Positions 46,480 through 57,439 of a stretch of 64,000 nt of DNA are shown here, piece after piece. The position numbers and the translations under genes were made by a program. This DNA comes from Eucommia ulmoides (lineage: Eukaryota > Streptophyta > Magnoliopsida > Garryales > Eucommiaceae): assembly GCA_016647705.1 (NCBI GenBank), contig CM028335.1, forward strand, positions 62,001 through 126,000, in the 5' to 3' direction. Numbering within the stretch: the first letter of the stretch is position 1; every line of letters starts with the position of its first letter. The notes under the pieces are model-generated. The model did not search any database. It had not been told where the DNA came from and was given only the letters and a program-made list of their open reading frames with translations.

Positions 46480-46780
46480 TTAGAAGCCCATCCTTTCTAG
46501 CTCTATCTCCCGAACCGCCACCGCATCTGTTCCTCGTACATTCGACGACGCAATCACCGCCACTGGGATCGTCGCCTTTGTCTCCCTCTCCTGTGCTCGT
46601 CAACGCTGCCGTGTATTTGTCTCTCCCAAACCGTCGCCGTCCTCTGTCTCTCTCCCGATGACGCAATCGTCGCCGTTGGCTTCATCTTTCTCTCACTTTC
46701 TCATTGTCGCTGCCATGTGTTCATCCGATGACGACGATTTCGACAAATGACGAGACAACTATGAGAGAGAGGTGGAACTT
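46480..46780 (+). repeat. GC-rich CGTCGCC block
   Basis: GC-rich island with GTCTCCCTCTCC, CGTCGCCGT, GACGCAATC (twice, about 46,548 and 46,662) and CTCTCTCCCGATGACG. Its edges are abrupt and it is followed by degenerate repeats, as at 29.2 and 47.8 kb. No frame here is supported as a gene. Confidence 0.55.
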
Positions 46781-46799
46781 TTCCAAGTGTGATGTTCAT

Positions 46800-47560
46800 G
46801 CGATTTTTCTGATTTTGGGAGAGCTTGGGGGTTTCCTTTCATTGTTATTTATTTATTTATTTTGTTGATTTCCACGTGAATCAATTGGAGTTTGGGTGAA
46901 TATTCATTTTTGTTTGGTGAAAAATGTCCACATCGATTTGTTTTTTATGAATGTTTACATGTTTGTTGATTTTTATTTTCATCAATTTTGTGTTTCCTTT
47001 TTTCGTTTTTTATGAATGTTTACCTGATGTGGTGAAAAATGTCGACACTGATTGTTTTCATTTGATCTTATTTGGGTTTGGTTTTGTTGAATGTTCCTAC
47101 GAAATGTGTTTTCATTGATCTTTCCTTATTAGATTTGGTGAATGTCCATAAATACTGAACTTATTTGCAATGACCATTTGACTTTCATATGAACATTTAC
47201 TATTTTTCATTTCTTGTCCAAAAAAATTGAAAATTATCTCATTAGAAAAAAGATTGTGTGAATATTTAATTTAATGTTTTTCGTTACCGGGTATAATATT
47301 TTTTAGAAACTATAAGTTCACATAAAATATTGAACGTGTTTGCAGTAATCGTTTCACATTCATATGAACATTTACTATTTTTTATTTTTGTCCAAAAAAT
47401 TCAAAAATTATCTCATTAGAAATAAGATTTTTTGAGTAATAATTTGATGTGTTTTTGTTCACTTCTTGAGCAACGATTCTTTCATAGCAGCCATTTTTTT
47501 ATGATAGGTTTTGATATTTTTGGAAATTATAACTTACCATAAATATTGGTTGTTCATAGC
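46800..47560. repeat. Degenerate repeat array, units about 60-180 bases
   Basis: TGAATGTTYAC words recur (46,899, 46,950, 47,011, 47,090). CATATGAACATTTACTATTTT with TGTCCAAAAAAATTGAAAATTATCTCATTAGAAA occurs at about 47,185 and 47,362 (period about 177). Divergent, no coding. Confidence 0.7.
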
Positions 47561-47819
47561 ACTTAATGGCAGTGGTTTATAAATTCAACATCAATAGGGG
47601 GCAAATGTTAGGGACTATTTTGTAAGAACTAAAAAATTTATTATCCCAGTTGAGAGGTTCATTTTATGAGTTGTACATCTCTTAAGGTTTGTATAATAAA
47701 AATTCCTATATATTAAAAGGTAATTACTTAATCGATCCTTCTCTTCGTATTTAGTCATTTGACGGTTAAAAAATATTGTGAGAGGACGGTTTATACCCAT
47801 GTATAAATATAAGAAATCC

Positions 47820-48110
47820 TAACCCTCATCTCTAAACTCTCTCTCATTTCTCTGATTCCAATTGTCCCATCTATCTCACTCTATACATTTTCCTTCTGAT
47901 TCGAATCGTTCACCACTGCCGTCCGTTCTCCACCGCCATTCGCCATCATCTTCGTTGCCTTCTTCATATCCTTCGTCTTCTTTGTATTCATCATCGTTAT
48001 CGTTTTCGTCGCCTTTGTTTACATCCATTGTCATCACCATCTTCGTCTGTCACATTATGACAAATCATCATTTTGAAACAACCGAACTAATGAAATTTTG
48101 AAATGTACTC
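47820..48110 (+). repeat. GC-rich CTCTCTC/CCGTCC block before the 48-50.5 kb array
   Basis: AACCCTCATCTCTAAACTCTCTCTC leads into CACCACTGCCGTCCG, CCGCCATTCGCCATCATC and a string of serine-like TCGTC/TCATC triplets. The 79-codon frame is low complexity (poly-Ser) and not supported as a gene. Confidence 0.55.
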
Positions 48111-48470
48111 ACGAAACCCTTTATTTTTGTAGCATTATGACAACTCATAATTTAAAAGGGTAACAGAAGAAATTCTTTACAGAATCAAGTTTTTTCAGTG
48201 AACTATAATCCTTTAAAATTTCACGATTTTGAGTGTTTTTATAACAGTGACGTAAATTGGAAAAAAATGGCAAAATTCAATTTTTTTTTTCCCGAAAATT
48301 GGCAAAATCCATTTTTTTTGAAATTTCATAATTTTAAGTTTTCCATAAAATTAGCGAAATCGGGCATTTTGTGAGTTATAGTCTTTAAAAATTTTACGAT
48401 TTTGAGTTTCTTATAAATTAAATCGGGCATTTTTATGAGTTATAATCTTTAAAAATTGGGGTTCTTATTG

Positions 48471-48600
48471 AGAGGTCCCACAAGTGAAAACCACCACTTT
48501 TTAAGGACCATCCCAAGACAAAAAAAAACTACTTGGATGGTACTCCCATAAGTGGTGTTTTCCACTTATAGGACCTTTGGAGCAATTTTCCTTTTGAAAA
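48471..48600. mobile_element. Small foldback (MITE-like) insert in the array
   Basis: GAGAGGTCCCACAAGTGAAA...ACCACTTTTTAAGGACCATCC on the left mirrors GGATGGTACTCCCATAAGTG...GTTTTCCACTTATAGGACCTT on the right, with a short A-rich loop. The array unit resumes immediately after it. Confidence 0.75.
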
Positions 48601-48739
48601 ATAAATAAAAATTTAATGATTTTGAGTTTCTAATAAAATTGGCAAAATCATATATCTTTGATGAGTTATAAACAAACTAAATTTCACGATTTTGAGTTTT
48701 TTTATAAAAGTGGCGAAATAGGAATTTTTCAGTGATTTA

Positions 48740-49020
48740 TAGCTGATATGGGAAAATTTTTGCTCATAATTGACACAGGCATGGAGGCTTAAATGGGTCG
48801 GATCGGGCAGTTACCACGGGTATCTTTTTACATTCAATTTGCGTATTAATCCCTTTCTATTACCAGATTAACTTATTCTCACGCCGGAGGTTCTTTGACC
48901 GACACCACACCGGTGTCCCCCCTTGAGAACTCACGGTTTTGCAGGTATCAAAAGGAAGGCGAAGAGGTCTTTTAGCACGTGCGGAGCTGCTACACGTGTT
49001 GGGAATTTCTGGTAACATCA
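48740..49020. other. GC-richer insert within the array
   Basis: TTAAATGGGTCGGATCGGGC, CGCCGGAGGTTC, GACACCACACCGGTGTCCCC (contains the palindrome ACACCGGTGT) and AGCACGTGCGGAGC are unlike the surrounding AT-rich units. Probably the remnant of an inserted transposon; family not recognised. Confidence 0.5.
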
Positions 49021-50769
49021 ATAGCCTTTTAAAATTTTACAATTTTTAGTTTTCTATAAAATTAGAAAATCATAAATTTTTAGTTTGCTACATTCTTTCA
49101 AAATTTAATGATTTTGAGTTTTTCATAAAAGTGATAAAATTGGACTTTTTTGGTGAGTTGTAGCATTTTAAAATTTCACGATTTTGAATTTTTCATAGAA
49201 TTTATAAAATCGTGTATTTTTCGCTTAGCCATACACTTTCAAAATTTCATGATTTTGAATTTTTAAAAAAAGTGACGAAATTAGATTTTTCGGTGAGGTA
49301 TAACTTTTCAAAATTACATGAACAAAATCGAGTATCTTCGGTAAGTTATGCCTTTCAACATTTTACGATTTTGAGTTTTCTATAAAAAGACAAGTCATGT
49401 ATTTTGGGTGATCTTTTGCCTTTCAAAATTTAACGTTTTTTATTTTTTTCATAAAATTGACGAAATCAACCTTTTTTTGTTGAATAATAACTTTAGACTT
49501 TCAAAATTTTATGATTTTGAGCTGCCCTTTTTTTTTTTTTTTTTTTTAAGTGAAAAAATCAAGATTTTTTTGGTGAGTATAGCTTTTCAAATTTTCACAT
49601 TTTGCTTTTTTCATAAAATTGGCGAAAACGAGTTTTATTTTATTTTTTTATGATTTGTAATCTTTCAAAATTTCACGATTTTGAGTTTCTCTTGAAATTG
49701 GCGAAATCATGTATTTTCAATTATGCCCTTTCAGGATTTCACGATTTTAAATTTTTCATAAAAGTGACATAAACTTTTTGGGTGACTTATAACCTTTAAA
49801 AATTTCACAATTTTAAGGTTTCCATAAAATTGGTAAAATAATGTATTTTCGGTGCGTTTTTCATAAAAGTGACGCAATCAAATTTTTTCAATGATTTGTA
49901 GCCTCTAAAAAAATTCACGACTTTAAGTTTTCCATAAAATTTGCAAAATTCGATATTTTCGTTGAGTAATAGCTTGTTGAAATTTTACGATTTTGAATTT
50001 TTCATTAAACTGAATAAATCAATTTTTTACAGTGAATTATATCCTTTCAAAATTTACGATTTTTAATTTTTCATAAAATTGTTGAAAGTATGTATTTTCA
50101 GTAAGGTATAGTCTTTTCAAATTTCACGATTTTGAGTTTTTCATAAAATTAATGAAATTGAATTTTTTCGATGATGTATAGACTTCCAAAATTTCATTAT
50201 TTGAAGTTTTTCATAAAATTCGCAAAATCGATTATTTTGGGTGAGCTATGGCCTTTTAACATTTTACCATTTTGTGTTTTGTATAATATTTGAAAAATCA
50301 TTTGTTTTCGGTGATGTACATCCCTTTAAAAATTCACGAGTTTGTGTTTTTAATAAAATTGACAAAATCGAGCTTTGGTGAGTTATAGCCTTAAAAATTT
50401 TTACGATTTTGAATTTCTATTACAATTTTCAAAATCATGTATTTTGACTGAGGTACAAGCCTTAAAAATTTAACGATTTTGAGTTTTTCCTAAAAGTGAC
50501 GAAATTAGACTTTTTTAGTGAGGTATAGCTGATTGCTGAAATATAAAACCTATATTTAAGCGTAAAAAATCGTAGTACAATGCACTTGACTCATGGTGTT
50601 GAACCACATGAATTAGAATGCAATTATTATTTTATCTTTTTTTTTTATTAGATATAAGAGAATTGGTTTTTGGTTTTTAATAATAAAAATGTAAATAAAT
50701 AAAAATACAATATAATAAATGATTGGGTTAATGAAATGCATTCGATGTTGCCAATGAGTTTTACTCTTT

Positions 50770-51062
50770 TATTTTGATTGTAAAGTAATTTAATCATTTG
50801 ACCACTTCATATATATATATATATATATGTATCACTTTCTACTTGTTTTTTCACTTCACCTAGTACCTAACCAAACCAAAAGAAACACCAAGCAGCAGAG
50901 TACAATTATTATTAGTTTACAAGTTTCTTAATCTTTCACTTATTTTGATTGTAAAGTAATTTAAACATTTGACCACTTAATAGATATATCACTTTCTACT
51001 TGCTTTTTCACTTCACCTAGTACCTAACCAAACCCAAAAGCAGCAGAGTACAATTATTAAAC
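50770..51062 (+). repeat. Tandem duplication in the LEA-2 gene upstream region
   Basis: ATTTTGATTGTAAAGTAATTTAA...CATTTGACCACTT, TATCACTTTCTACTTG, TTTTTCACTTCACCTAGTACC and CAGCAGAGTACAATTATT occur at 50,770-50,915 and again at 50,941-51,060. The first copy has an (AT)n run and a few extra bases. The second copy ends about 220 bases before the TATA box. Confidence 0.9.
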
Positions 51063-51172
51063 TCATTCTGGGTTTTAATACGATACGATGTTTCTTGTGT
51101 GCGTGAGGTAAATCAACAATACCTTATTCGTGGTATTTGATCGCTAATAACAAAAAAAAAAAAAAGGGGATC

Positions 51173-51178
51173 CACGTG
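51173..51178 (+). promoter_or_regulatory. G-box / ABRE core CACGTG
   Basis: TCCACGTGCA about 110 bases upstream of the TATA box of the LEA-2 gene. CACGTG is bound by plant bZIP and bHLH factors and is common in stress-responsive promoters; its role here is inferred from position only. Confidence 0.5.
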
Positions 51179-51280
51179 CACAGCGATGATCGATGATGGG
51201 TAGGCGGGATGAAACCCACAACCACAAACGACTACCAATCCGCGTCCAGCATTTATTGATCCCCTCCCTACTCGGCACGC

Positions 51281-51290
51281 TATAAATATA
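51281..51290 (+). promoter_or_regulatory. TATA box of the LEA-2 gene
   Basis: TATAAATATA followed by a transcript-start-like stretch, about 92 bases before the ATG at 51,382. Confidence 0.7.
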
Positions 51291-51381
51291 CAGCCCGAAT
51301 CTCACGCCATTAACCACTTTGGGATCTGATTTTTCCTCTCCCAAGAAGAAAACCATAATTCTCCTCTCAGGGAAACGAAAA

Positions 51382-51993
51382 ATGGAAGTCGAATCGAAGG
51401 ACGGTTCTGGGAAACGCAGCAGGAGAAGAAGAAGAAGAAGAAACAGAAACATTTGCTTGGCGGTGGTTGCTTTTATATTGCTTTTGGTTCTGATCATCGT
51501 TATTTTGGCCCTCACCGTGTTCAAGGCCAAGCGCCCCGTCACCGCCATCAACTCCGTTTCTCTCGATGACTTCAATCTCTCGTTCGACATTGCCAGGCTC
51601 GGCGTCCGTCTCAACCTCACTCTCGACGTCAATCTCTCCGTTTCAAACCCTAACAAAGTCGGATTCAAATTCAGCAACAGCACCGCTTTCTTGAGCTACC
51701 GAGGGCAAGTCGTTGGGGAAGTACCCTTACCGGCGGGTAAGATCTCTGCCGACCAAACGCTTCCCATGAATCTCACCCTCACCCTGATGGCCGATCGCCT
51801 GCTCTCCAATTCCAATCTGTATTCCGATGCTGTTTCCGGTACGTTGCCCCTCACGACATACACCAGAATTTCGGGCAGTGTTCGGGTGTTGTTCAAAATT
51901 CACGTGGTGTCCTACACCACCTGTGATTTTTCTATCAATGTGTTGAGCAGAAGCGTGGGCAATCAGACTTGTCATTACAAGACCAAATTATAG
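51382..51993 (+). CDS. LEA-2 / NDR1-HIN1-like (NHL) membrane protein, 203 aa
   Basis: Single-exon gene. A short N-terminus rich in arginine (residues 12-20) is followed by one membrane segment (about 24-47) and a lumenal or apoplastic LEA-2 domain with TLDVNLSVSNPNKVGFKFSNSTAFLSYRG and VGEVPLPAGKISADQT. This is the layout of plant NHL proteins, a family tied to defence and abiotic stress; the exact role of this member is unknown. The frame is open upstream through a TTG at 51,319, but ATG 51,382 is the first ATG after the TATA box and gives a normal NHL N-terminus. The upstream G-box fits stress control. The 3' UTR has a 40-base tandem duplication (52,087-52,168). Confidence 0.93.
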   Translation: MEVESKDGSGKRSRRRRRRRNRNICLAVVAFILLLVLIIVILALTVFKAKRPVTAINSVSLDDFNLSFDIARLGVRLNLTLDVNLSVSNPNKVGFKFSNSTAFLSYRGQVVGEVPLPAGKISADQTLPMNLTLTLMADRLLSNSNLYSDAVSGTLPLTTYTRISGSVRVLFKIHVVSYTTCDFSINVLSRSVGNQTCHYKTKL

Positions 51994-52086
51994 GCAGCAA
52001 ACGAAGGATTTCCTTATTAGAATTGGGCGGGATTGTGTATATCTTTTTTTCTGTTTTTGGGTTCATATTGAATATGGTTACACGAG

Positions 52087-52168
52087 GAATTTATTATGCA
52101 TTTCTTTCTAGGCTTGCTTTGTAATTTATTATGCATTTCTTTCTGGGCTTGCTTTGTAATTTATAATG
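52087..52168 (+). repeat. Two-copy tandem repeat in the LEA-2 3' UTR
   Basis: AATTTATTATGCATTTCTTTCTRGGCTTGCTTTGT repeated back to back with one or two substitutions. Confidence 0.85.
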
Positions 52169-52169
52169 C

Positions 52170-52785
52170 ATTTATACATATTTGCTTGCTTCTTTTGGAC
52201 GACAAAAAGAAGGAAACTCTTCCTGTTTGGAATTTACTTCTGTTGTGATTCGGATGAGATAAAACACTTCATTGTTGTACTCAAATGATAACGACAAAAC
52301 TATCATTCTCTGCTACCCCCAAATTCAATTACTTTAAATTTTCAAATCACCATTTGTGCTCTATTTGTCATCACCCCTAAACTTGCAAAATCATTAAAAA
52401 TAATAGTAAAAAACGCCAAGCAAATAATCTCTCTCTCCGTCGCCCCTCTCCCCCATGATTATGACAAGAGCAAAGATTACATGATACATCCTCTTTTAAC
52501 TTTTAAGTTGATAGTTGAGTTGGGAGTCTCTGGGTTTGCTTTAACCATTTTCTCCTTCCCCTGGTCTAAAAAACAAAAAAGAGCTATGGACGGCTGTGGA
52601 CATTGACAATACCAGTGCAACATAGTTAGAAATAATTTTTCATTATTAAGCAGTTGCTCTCTCCAAAATCAAAGGCAGACTGCAATATATTACATTAATG
52701 CAAGAGAAAAAATATGAGCTACCACTTAAGTTAAAGAGAAGATAACACCAAGTGGGCACTTGCTACCACCATCAAGAATCAAAAC
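52170..52785. other. Spacer between convergent genes
   Basis: Holds the 3' UTRs of the plus-strand LEA-2 gene and the minus-strand 209-aa gene. No other feature seen. Confidence 0.5.
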
Positions 52786-52791
52786 CCCATG

Positions 52792-53421
52792 TCAGAATTC
52801 GAGCTTCCTGCATAATGTCGGATCAATGTTCCGGGATTTCCTGGCAGGCTGCTTGATCGGAACAGCAGGGCAGGTTTCACCATTCCCAGAGAGACGAGGA
52901 GCAGAAATTGGCGTCCCAAAACAATGGTCAGCATCGGCATCCGGGTTTTGTGAAAGGATGAATTGTAAGAAAGAAATATACACGGCTTCCAGTAAAGCCT
53001 GTTCATCCAAGATGCTCTCTTCAATGAAATTTACAGAAGATTCAAAATCAAGCTTCCGATTAATGTTGATCCTCAATCTTTTAGAGCGATTCCCACAGAA
53101 AGGTGCGCATATGAGCTTCTCAGGGCCAGGAGCAAATGGGTCAAATATGACCTCACTCGGGGTACGGGGGCTGGTACCCTCACCACCATCAGGGTTTGAT
53201 GCTGCTGTGGAAGGAGAAGTAAGCAAGTCCTGTGGAAAATGATGGGGCACGAAGTCCCCATTCTCTCTGTTGGGATTGGGAGTGATGGGTTCCAGAGTGC
53301 CTTTGGAGGCTAGGGTTGCTGGTGAACACACCTCCATAGCTTTTAAATCAATAAAATACTTCTCTTCTGATACCTTATTTGACTGTTTGCCCTCTTTCTT
53401 CACTTGATCTTCACAATCCAT
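52792..53421 (-). CDS. Unrecognised plant protein with FDPFAPGPE motif, 209 aa
   Basis: Single coding exon, start ATG 53,421 (nine bases after a TTTTCAG acceptor at 53,430/53,431), stop at 52,792. A 5' UTR exon ends at 53,797 with ACGGAG|GTACAT, so there is a 366-base intron in the leader. The N-terminus is charged (VKKEGKQSNKVSEEKYFIDLKAMEV). The middle is Pro/Ser-rich with GGEGTSPRTPSEVIFDPFAPGPEKLICAP; SPRTP is a typical proline-directed kinase site. Next come RININRKLDF and an acidic stretch, then a predicted helix (ILDEQALLEAVYISFLQFIL) and a Pro/Arg tail. No signal peptide or membrane segment. I recognise the FDPFAPGP motif as plant-conserved but cannot assign a function. Confidence 0.85.
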   Translation of the reverse strand: MDCEDQVKKEGKQSNKVSEEKYFIDLKAMEVCSPATLASKGTLEPITPNPNRENGDFVPHHFPQDLLTSPSTAASNPDGGEGTSPRTPSEVIFDPFAPGPEKLICAPFCGNRSKRLRININRKLDFESSVNFIEESILDEQALLEAVYISFLQFILSQNPDADADHCFGTPISAPRLSGNGETCPAVPIKQPARKSRNIDPTLCRKLEF

Positions 53422-53429
53422 ATATCACT

Positions 53430-53797
53430 TCTGAAAAGAAGCCCACTTTCATACATCATTAAAAAGACAAATTTTAAAAACGTCACCCCATTACAATATA
53501 GCAACCATATTCAGGATACAATTAACGGAACCCTAGCTCTCAACTCAACGCAGGAAGCAGTGACAATAATCAGATCGATTAAGTTCGAGGTAAGGCGGAA
53601 AAACCCTAAAAGAGGGGGATCTTAATAAGTCAGGAATCACAGAAAACGAGCGAAGGCAAACGCATCAGAGAGTTCAAATATAATAAGGAAAGCTGATTGG
53701 GGTTGATATTTGAGACGAGAAGGAGGAACCCTAGGTGAAAACAGAGTTCAATAGTAGGAGAAGAAAAATTGAGGAGAAGAGTTGGAAGAAAATGTAC
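53430..53797 (-). other. 5' UTR intron of the 209-aa protein gene
   Basis: Donor GGAG|GTACAT at 53,797/53,796 and acceptor TTTTCAG|AAGTG at 53,431/53,430 on the minus strand. Inferred from splice motifs; the leader exon extends up to about 53,990. Confidence 0.6.
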
Positions 53798-53999
53798 CTC
53801 CGTTGATTTTTGAATTCCAAGACGGGGCCGCCTTCATTCTTCCTTCTGTCCCTACTGCGACCGAATGCTGCTCACCGACGATGAGATTGAAGTTGAGCGG
53901 ATGTCTACCCTGTAAGTAACGATGTATGCGTGTCGCCGTTTCCAAAATGAAAGGCGGAAGGGTTTTGGGAGAAGCAATAAATAGAGGAACGGTGTGCGT

Positions 54000-54440
54000 T
54001 GGTTCTAGTTGTAACTTTTAGCATGTCTAATCTAACAAACATTTCATTCCAACCACTCATTGATCATCAGCTATTCGAATCTTAAAAAATATTATAGTGA
54101 AGAAAATAATGAAACAAAAAAAATTAATTAGTCCAAATTTTGGTTTGTAAGTTCAATTCATTTTAGAATTTTATGCAAATAAAACAGAAAACGAAAACAA
54201 ATAAAAGACAAGCAAGTGGTTGGTTTAGTTCTCATTCCGCAATTACACCAAGAAACAAACCTTGTACCAAATCAAGCAATGCCTTGGCTTCTATTTTTGC
54301 CATTCAATTCCATTTTCTACTCTTTCCACGAATCTAATATTTACAACAACTATTAAGGGTGGCCGTGGGGAATAGGATCAGCAAAAAAAAAAAAAAAAGG
54401 GATGTACCGGGAGATCTTTTTTTGCACTTTCATTAACTGG
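54000..54440. other. AT-rich spacer
   Basis: No coding potential; upstream sequence of the 209-aa gene and a poly(A) run at about 54,383-54,398. Confidence 0.5.
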
Positions 54441-54539
54441 TCAAGCCCCAGTGTTTTTTATTGCACCAATAACTTTTTTTGCCCATTTCATGACCAAAAT
54501 ACCCCCGTTCAATTTTATCCCTAATTTTCATATCTATTT

Positions 54540-54810
54540 TCAGCCCTCCGCTGTCGCTGTTTCCGCCGCCGCCGCTGTTCGAATTCGTCGTCGCCGTCGT
54601 CGTCTCTGTTCGTCTTCACCATCTCTATCGTCGCTCCCCTTCACTATTCGTCATATCCGTCGTCTTCGCCTTCAATGTTGCTATTCACCTCCGCCGTTGG
54701 CCGTTCGCCGTTTACTACCGTCGTTTGCCGTTTACTACCGTCGTTCGCCATTTGCCGTTTGCCTCCCTTGTTCGCCGTTCGCCTCCGCCATTCACTGATC
54801 GCACCGCCGT
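54540..54810 (+). repeat. GC-rich CGTCGTCGCC block, left of the 55-57 kb array
   Basis: CGCCGCCGCTGTTCG, GTCGTCGCCGTCGTCG and repeats of CGTTCGCC/TTTGCCGTT (CGTTTGCCGTTTACTACCGT occurs twice). Its counterpart at 57,450-57,790 lies in inverted orientation on the other side of the array. Confidence 0.6.
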
Positions 54811-54999
54811 TCCACACCCTGCAACATTCATGATAACGTTGAATCTAGGGTTTCAATTAAAGGAATAATTACACTTTCGCCCCATGTTTAATTTTAGTTT
54901 CAATTTGTTATCCTTTTTTTTTTTTTTTACACTTTCATCCCTAAACTTCGTTAGTTAAATGGAATTTCAATCAAAATAGTGTCAATTGACCCCTCATTA

Positions 55000-56830
55000 T
55001 TTCAGTCTGTGTTGAGTGTAACAAAATTCGGAATGCGTTGAATGTAACATTGTCGAATGTTCTAAAAAATTAATTTTTAGAATTCAACAATTGTCCCCTC
55101 ATTGTTTCAGTGTGTGTTGCAATGTACCACTATAATATTGCTAATAAAATCAAAATTCGGAATGCGTGTTAAATGTAACATTGTCTAATTATATTGAATG
55201 TAACGTCTATTATTCTAAAAAATCGATTTTTAGAATTCAACAATTGACTCCACATTGTTTTCAATTTATTTTGAATGTAATACTTTCTAAAATTGCTGAA
55301 AATTCAAAATTCAGGATGTGTGTTGAATGTAACATTATCTAATCGTGTTGAATGTAATATTATTTAATATTCTTAAAAATCAATTTTTAGAATTCAACAA
55401 ATTGAATTCTAACATGGTTTAATATTCTCATCATGCACAAAATTAATGGATTCAAATAAACTGACTGTTGATGTGTAACACTCAATTCAAACTCCGTCAA
55501 AACAGCTCATACTAAAAAATGATCAAGCCACAAACCAATACATTGAATATAATACTTTCTAATGTTGCCAAAATTCAAGGTTTAAATCCAAAAATAGTAT
55601 GTTGAATGTAACACTATCCTAAAAATCTCAAAAATAAAATAATTTAGAACTCGCCATTTGACACCCCCCCCTCTCCCAATTTGTTTTTAGTGTGTGTTGA
55701 ATGTAACACTTTCTAGTTTTGTCCAAATTCAAAATTCAAAGTGAATGTTGAATATAACACTTCCTAAATATTGTTAAAATTTAAAGTGGTTGTTGAATGT
55801 AACATTGTCTAACGTGCTTTATAGTGTCTAATGGGGGGATCTAACTGAGATAATTTCATCAATTATTCAACAAAATCAAAACAATATGCATATTAACCTC
55901 CTGGTGTATGCCCCTTCTCATTCATGCTCAATTTTATAAAAATAAAAAACCGAATAACAAACATGATCATGTGATACAAACAGGGAATGTGGGAAAACTT
56001 GGGAATGAACATTGCATGATTTATGGAGCTTTTTACAGTGTTAACACTTCCTAAAATGCCAGAATTTAAAATTCAATATGCGTGTTGAATGTAACACTGT
56101 CTAAAAATTGTCAGGATACCAAAACAGATGTGTGTTGAATATAACGTTGTCAAAAAATTCTAACAATCAATTTTTAGATCCTTTAACAAAAATGGCCCCC
56201 ATTGTTTTTTAGTCTGTGTTGAATGTAACATTGTTAGACTAAACACATCATAGATAACTTCTTATCAATCTAAACCATAGCAGATAACTTGTCAGGGATA
56301 TCGAAACACGTGCGTGTTGAATGTAACATAGTCTAAAAAATTTTAAAAATTAATTTTTGGAATTCGACAAATAACCCCCATTGTTTTCAGTTTATGTTGA
56401 ATGTGACATTGTCTAAATATTGTTAAAAATTTCACAATTGAGAATATGTGTTGAATGTAACATTGTCTAGTCTTGTTGAAAATGTAACATTGTCTAATAT
56501 TCTAACAAATCAATTTTTAGAATTCAACAAAATTGATCCCCATTGTTTTAGAATTCAACTAAAAGACCGCATCAAAATTTTGCTAGTCCCAAAAATTTCT
56601 AAAAACATTATATAACTGGTCCCATTTTTTTTTTGCTTTTGTTCCAAGTTATTGGGGAACATAAACAGAAATAAGGAAACAGAAACACTAACACAAATGC
56701 ACATAATATTGCCAATTGTCCCATGAATGAAACACTTCCTAATACACCAAAAATTATAAATTTAAGTTTGTGCTGAATGTAACACCGTCTATCGTGTTGA
56801 ATGTAACACTGTTTAAACTCACTCAAATTC
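55000..56830 (+). repeat. Array of GTGTTGAATGTAACA-type units
   Basis: The word GTTGAATGTAACAYTGTCTAA occurs in at least fifteen variants, alternating with TTTTTAGAATTCAACAA and CCCATTGTTTYAGTSTGTG. Spacing is irregular at roughly 40-130 bases. Heavily diverged, no coding frame. Confidence 0.85.
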
Positions 56831-57439
56831 CATGCAAACTATCACTCAAGATCAAAAACGAGGGAAAAATGGAAGGTGAAAATTTTAGGGTTTAGGGATC
56901 TCTCCCCATTGAACGATGTTTTTTGGTGTTTCCATCAATTATTTCATGGAACTGTAACAAAAATATGCAAACAAATTAGATTCTCAATTATTTAATGTTT
57001 TTGTTTCTTTGTTTCTATGCCCATAAAAGTCAAATATATGAGAACAAAGAAAATCTTGTTTTCTCACATTCCAGAACAAAAAATATGGGAACGTAACCAA
57101 AGTTTTCCCAGATTTCTATTTCTATTCCAACTTTTCTGAGAAGATGGGAAGACTACACGACGGTGAATCTAGCAAACCACCAAATGAATATAGCAAAACA
57201 CCATAGCAATCTGCAAACCACCAAGGGAACTGAGAATTGAAAATCGAAAATCGAAAATCGAATACAGAAAAAGAGAGGAGCTTACATAGATGCTCTGTGA
57301 TTGAAGACCAAAAATCATCGTTGATGGAGGGCGTCTACATGAAATAATTCATCATTTATTTCATTCGTAAACCCTAAAAATCGATTCTGGAAAAGTGAAC
57401 AAATCAAAATCAACAAATTGAAAAATTGAAAAATGAAAT

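Larger units (their letters stand above)
48170..50530. repeat. Degenerate tandem array, about 65-70-base unit, roughly 30 copies
   Basis: The unit approximates AAAATTTCACGATTTTGAG, then TTTTTCATAAAATTGGCGAA, ATC, a TTTTT(C)GGTGAG step and TTATAGCCTTTC. It recurs across 2.3 kb with heavy substitution and length change. Two interruptions are a foldback at 48,471-48,600 and a GC-richer insert at about 48,740-49,020. No coding potential. Confidence 0.9.

Noticed and set aside
46397..46666. Arg/Gly-rich 89-aa frame
   Set aside because: Lies in a GC-rich repetitive block, has low-complexity composition, no homology recalled and no splice or promoter context.
51144..51683. 179-aa minus-strand frame over the LEA-2 gene
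   Set aside because: Antisense shadow of the LEA-2 coding sequence; the plus-strand frame has the family domains.
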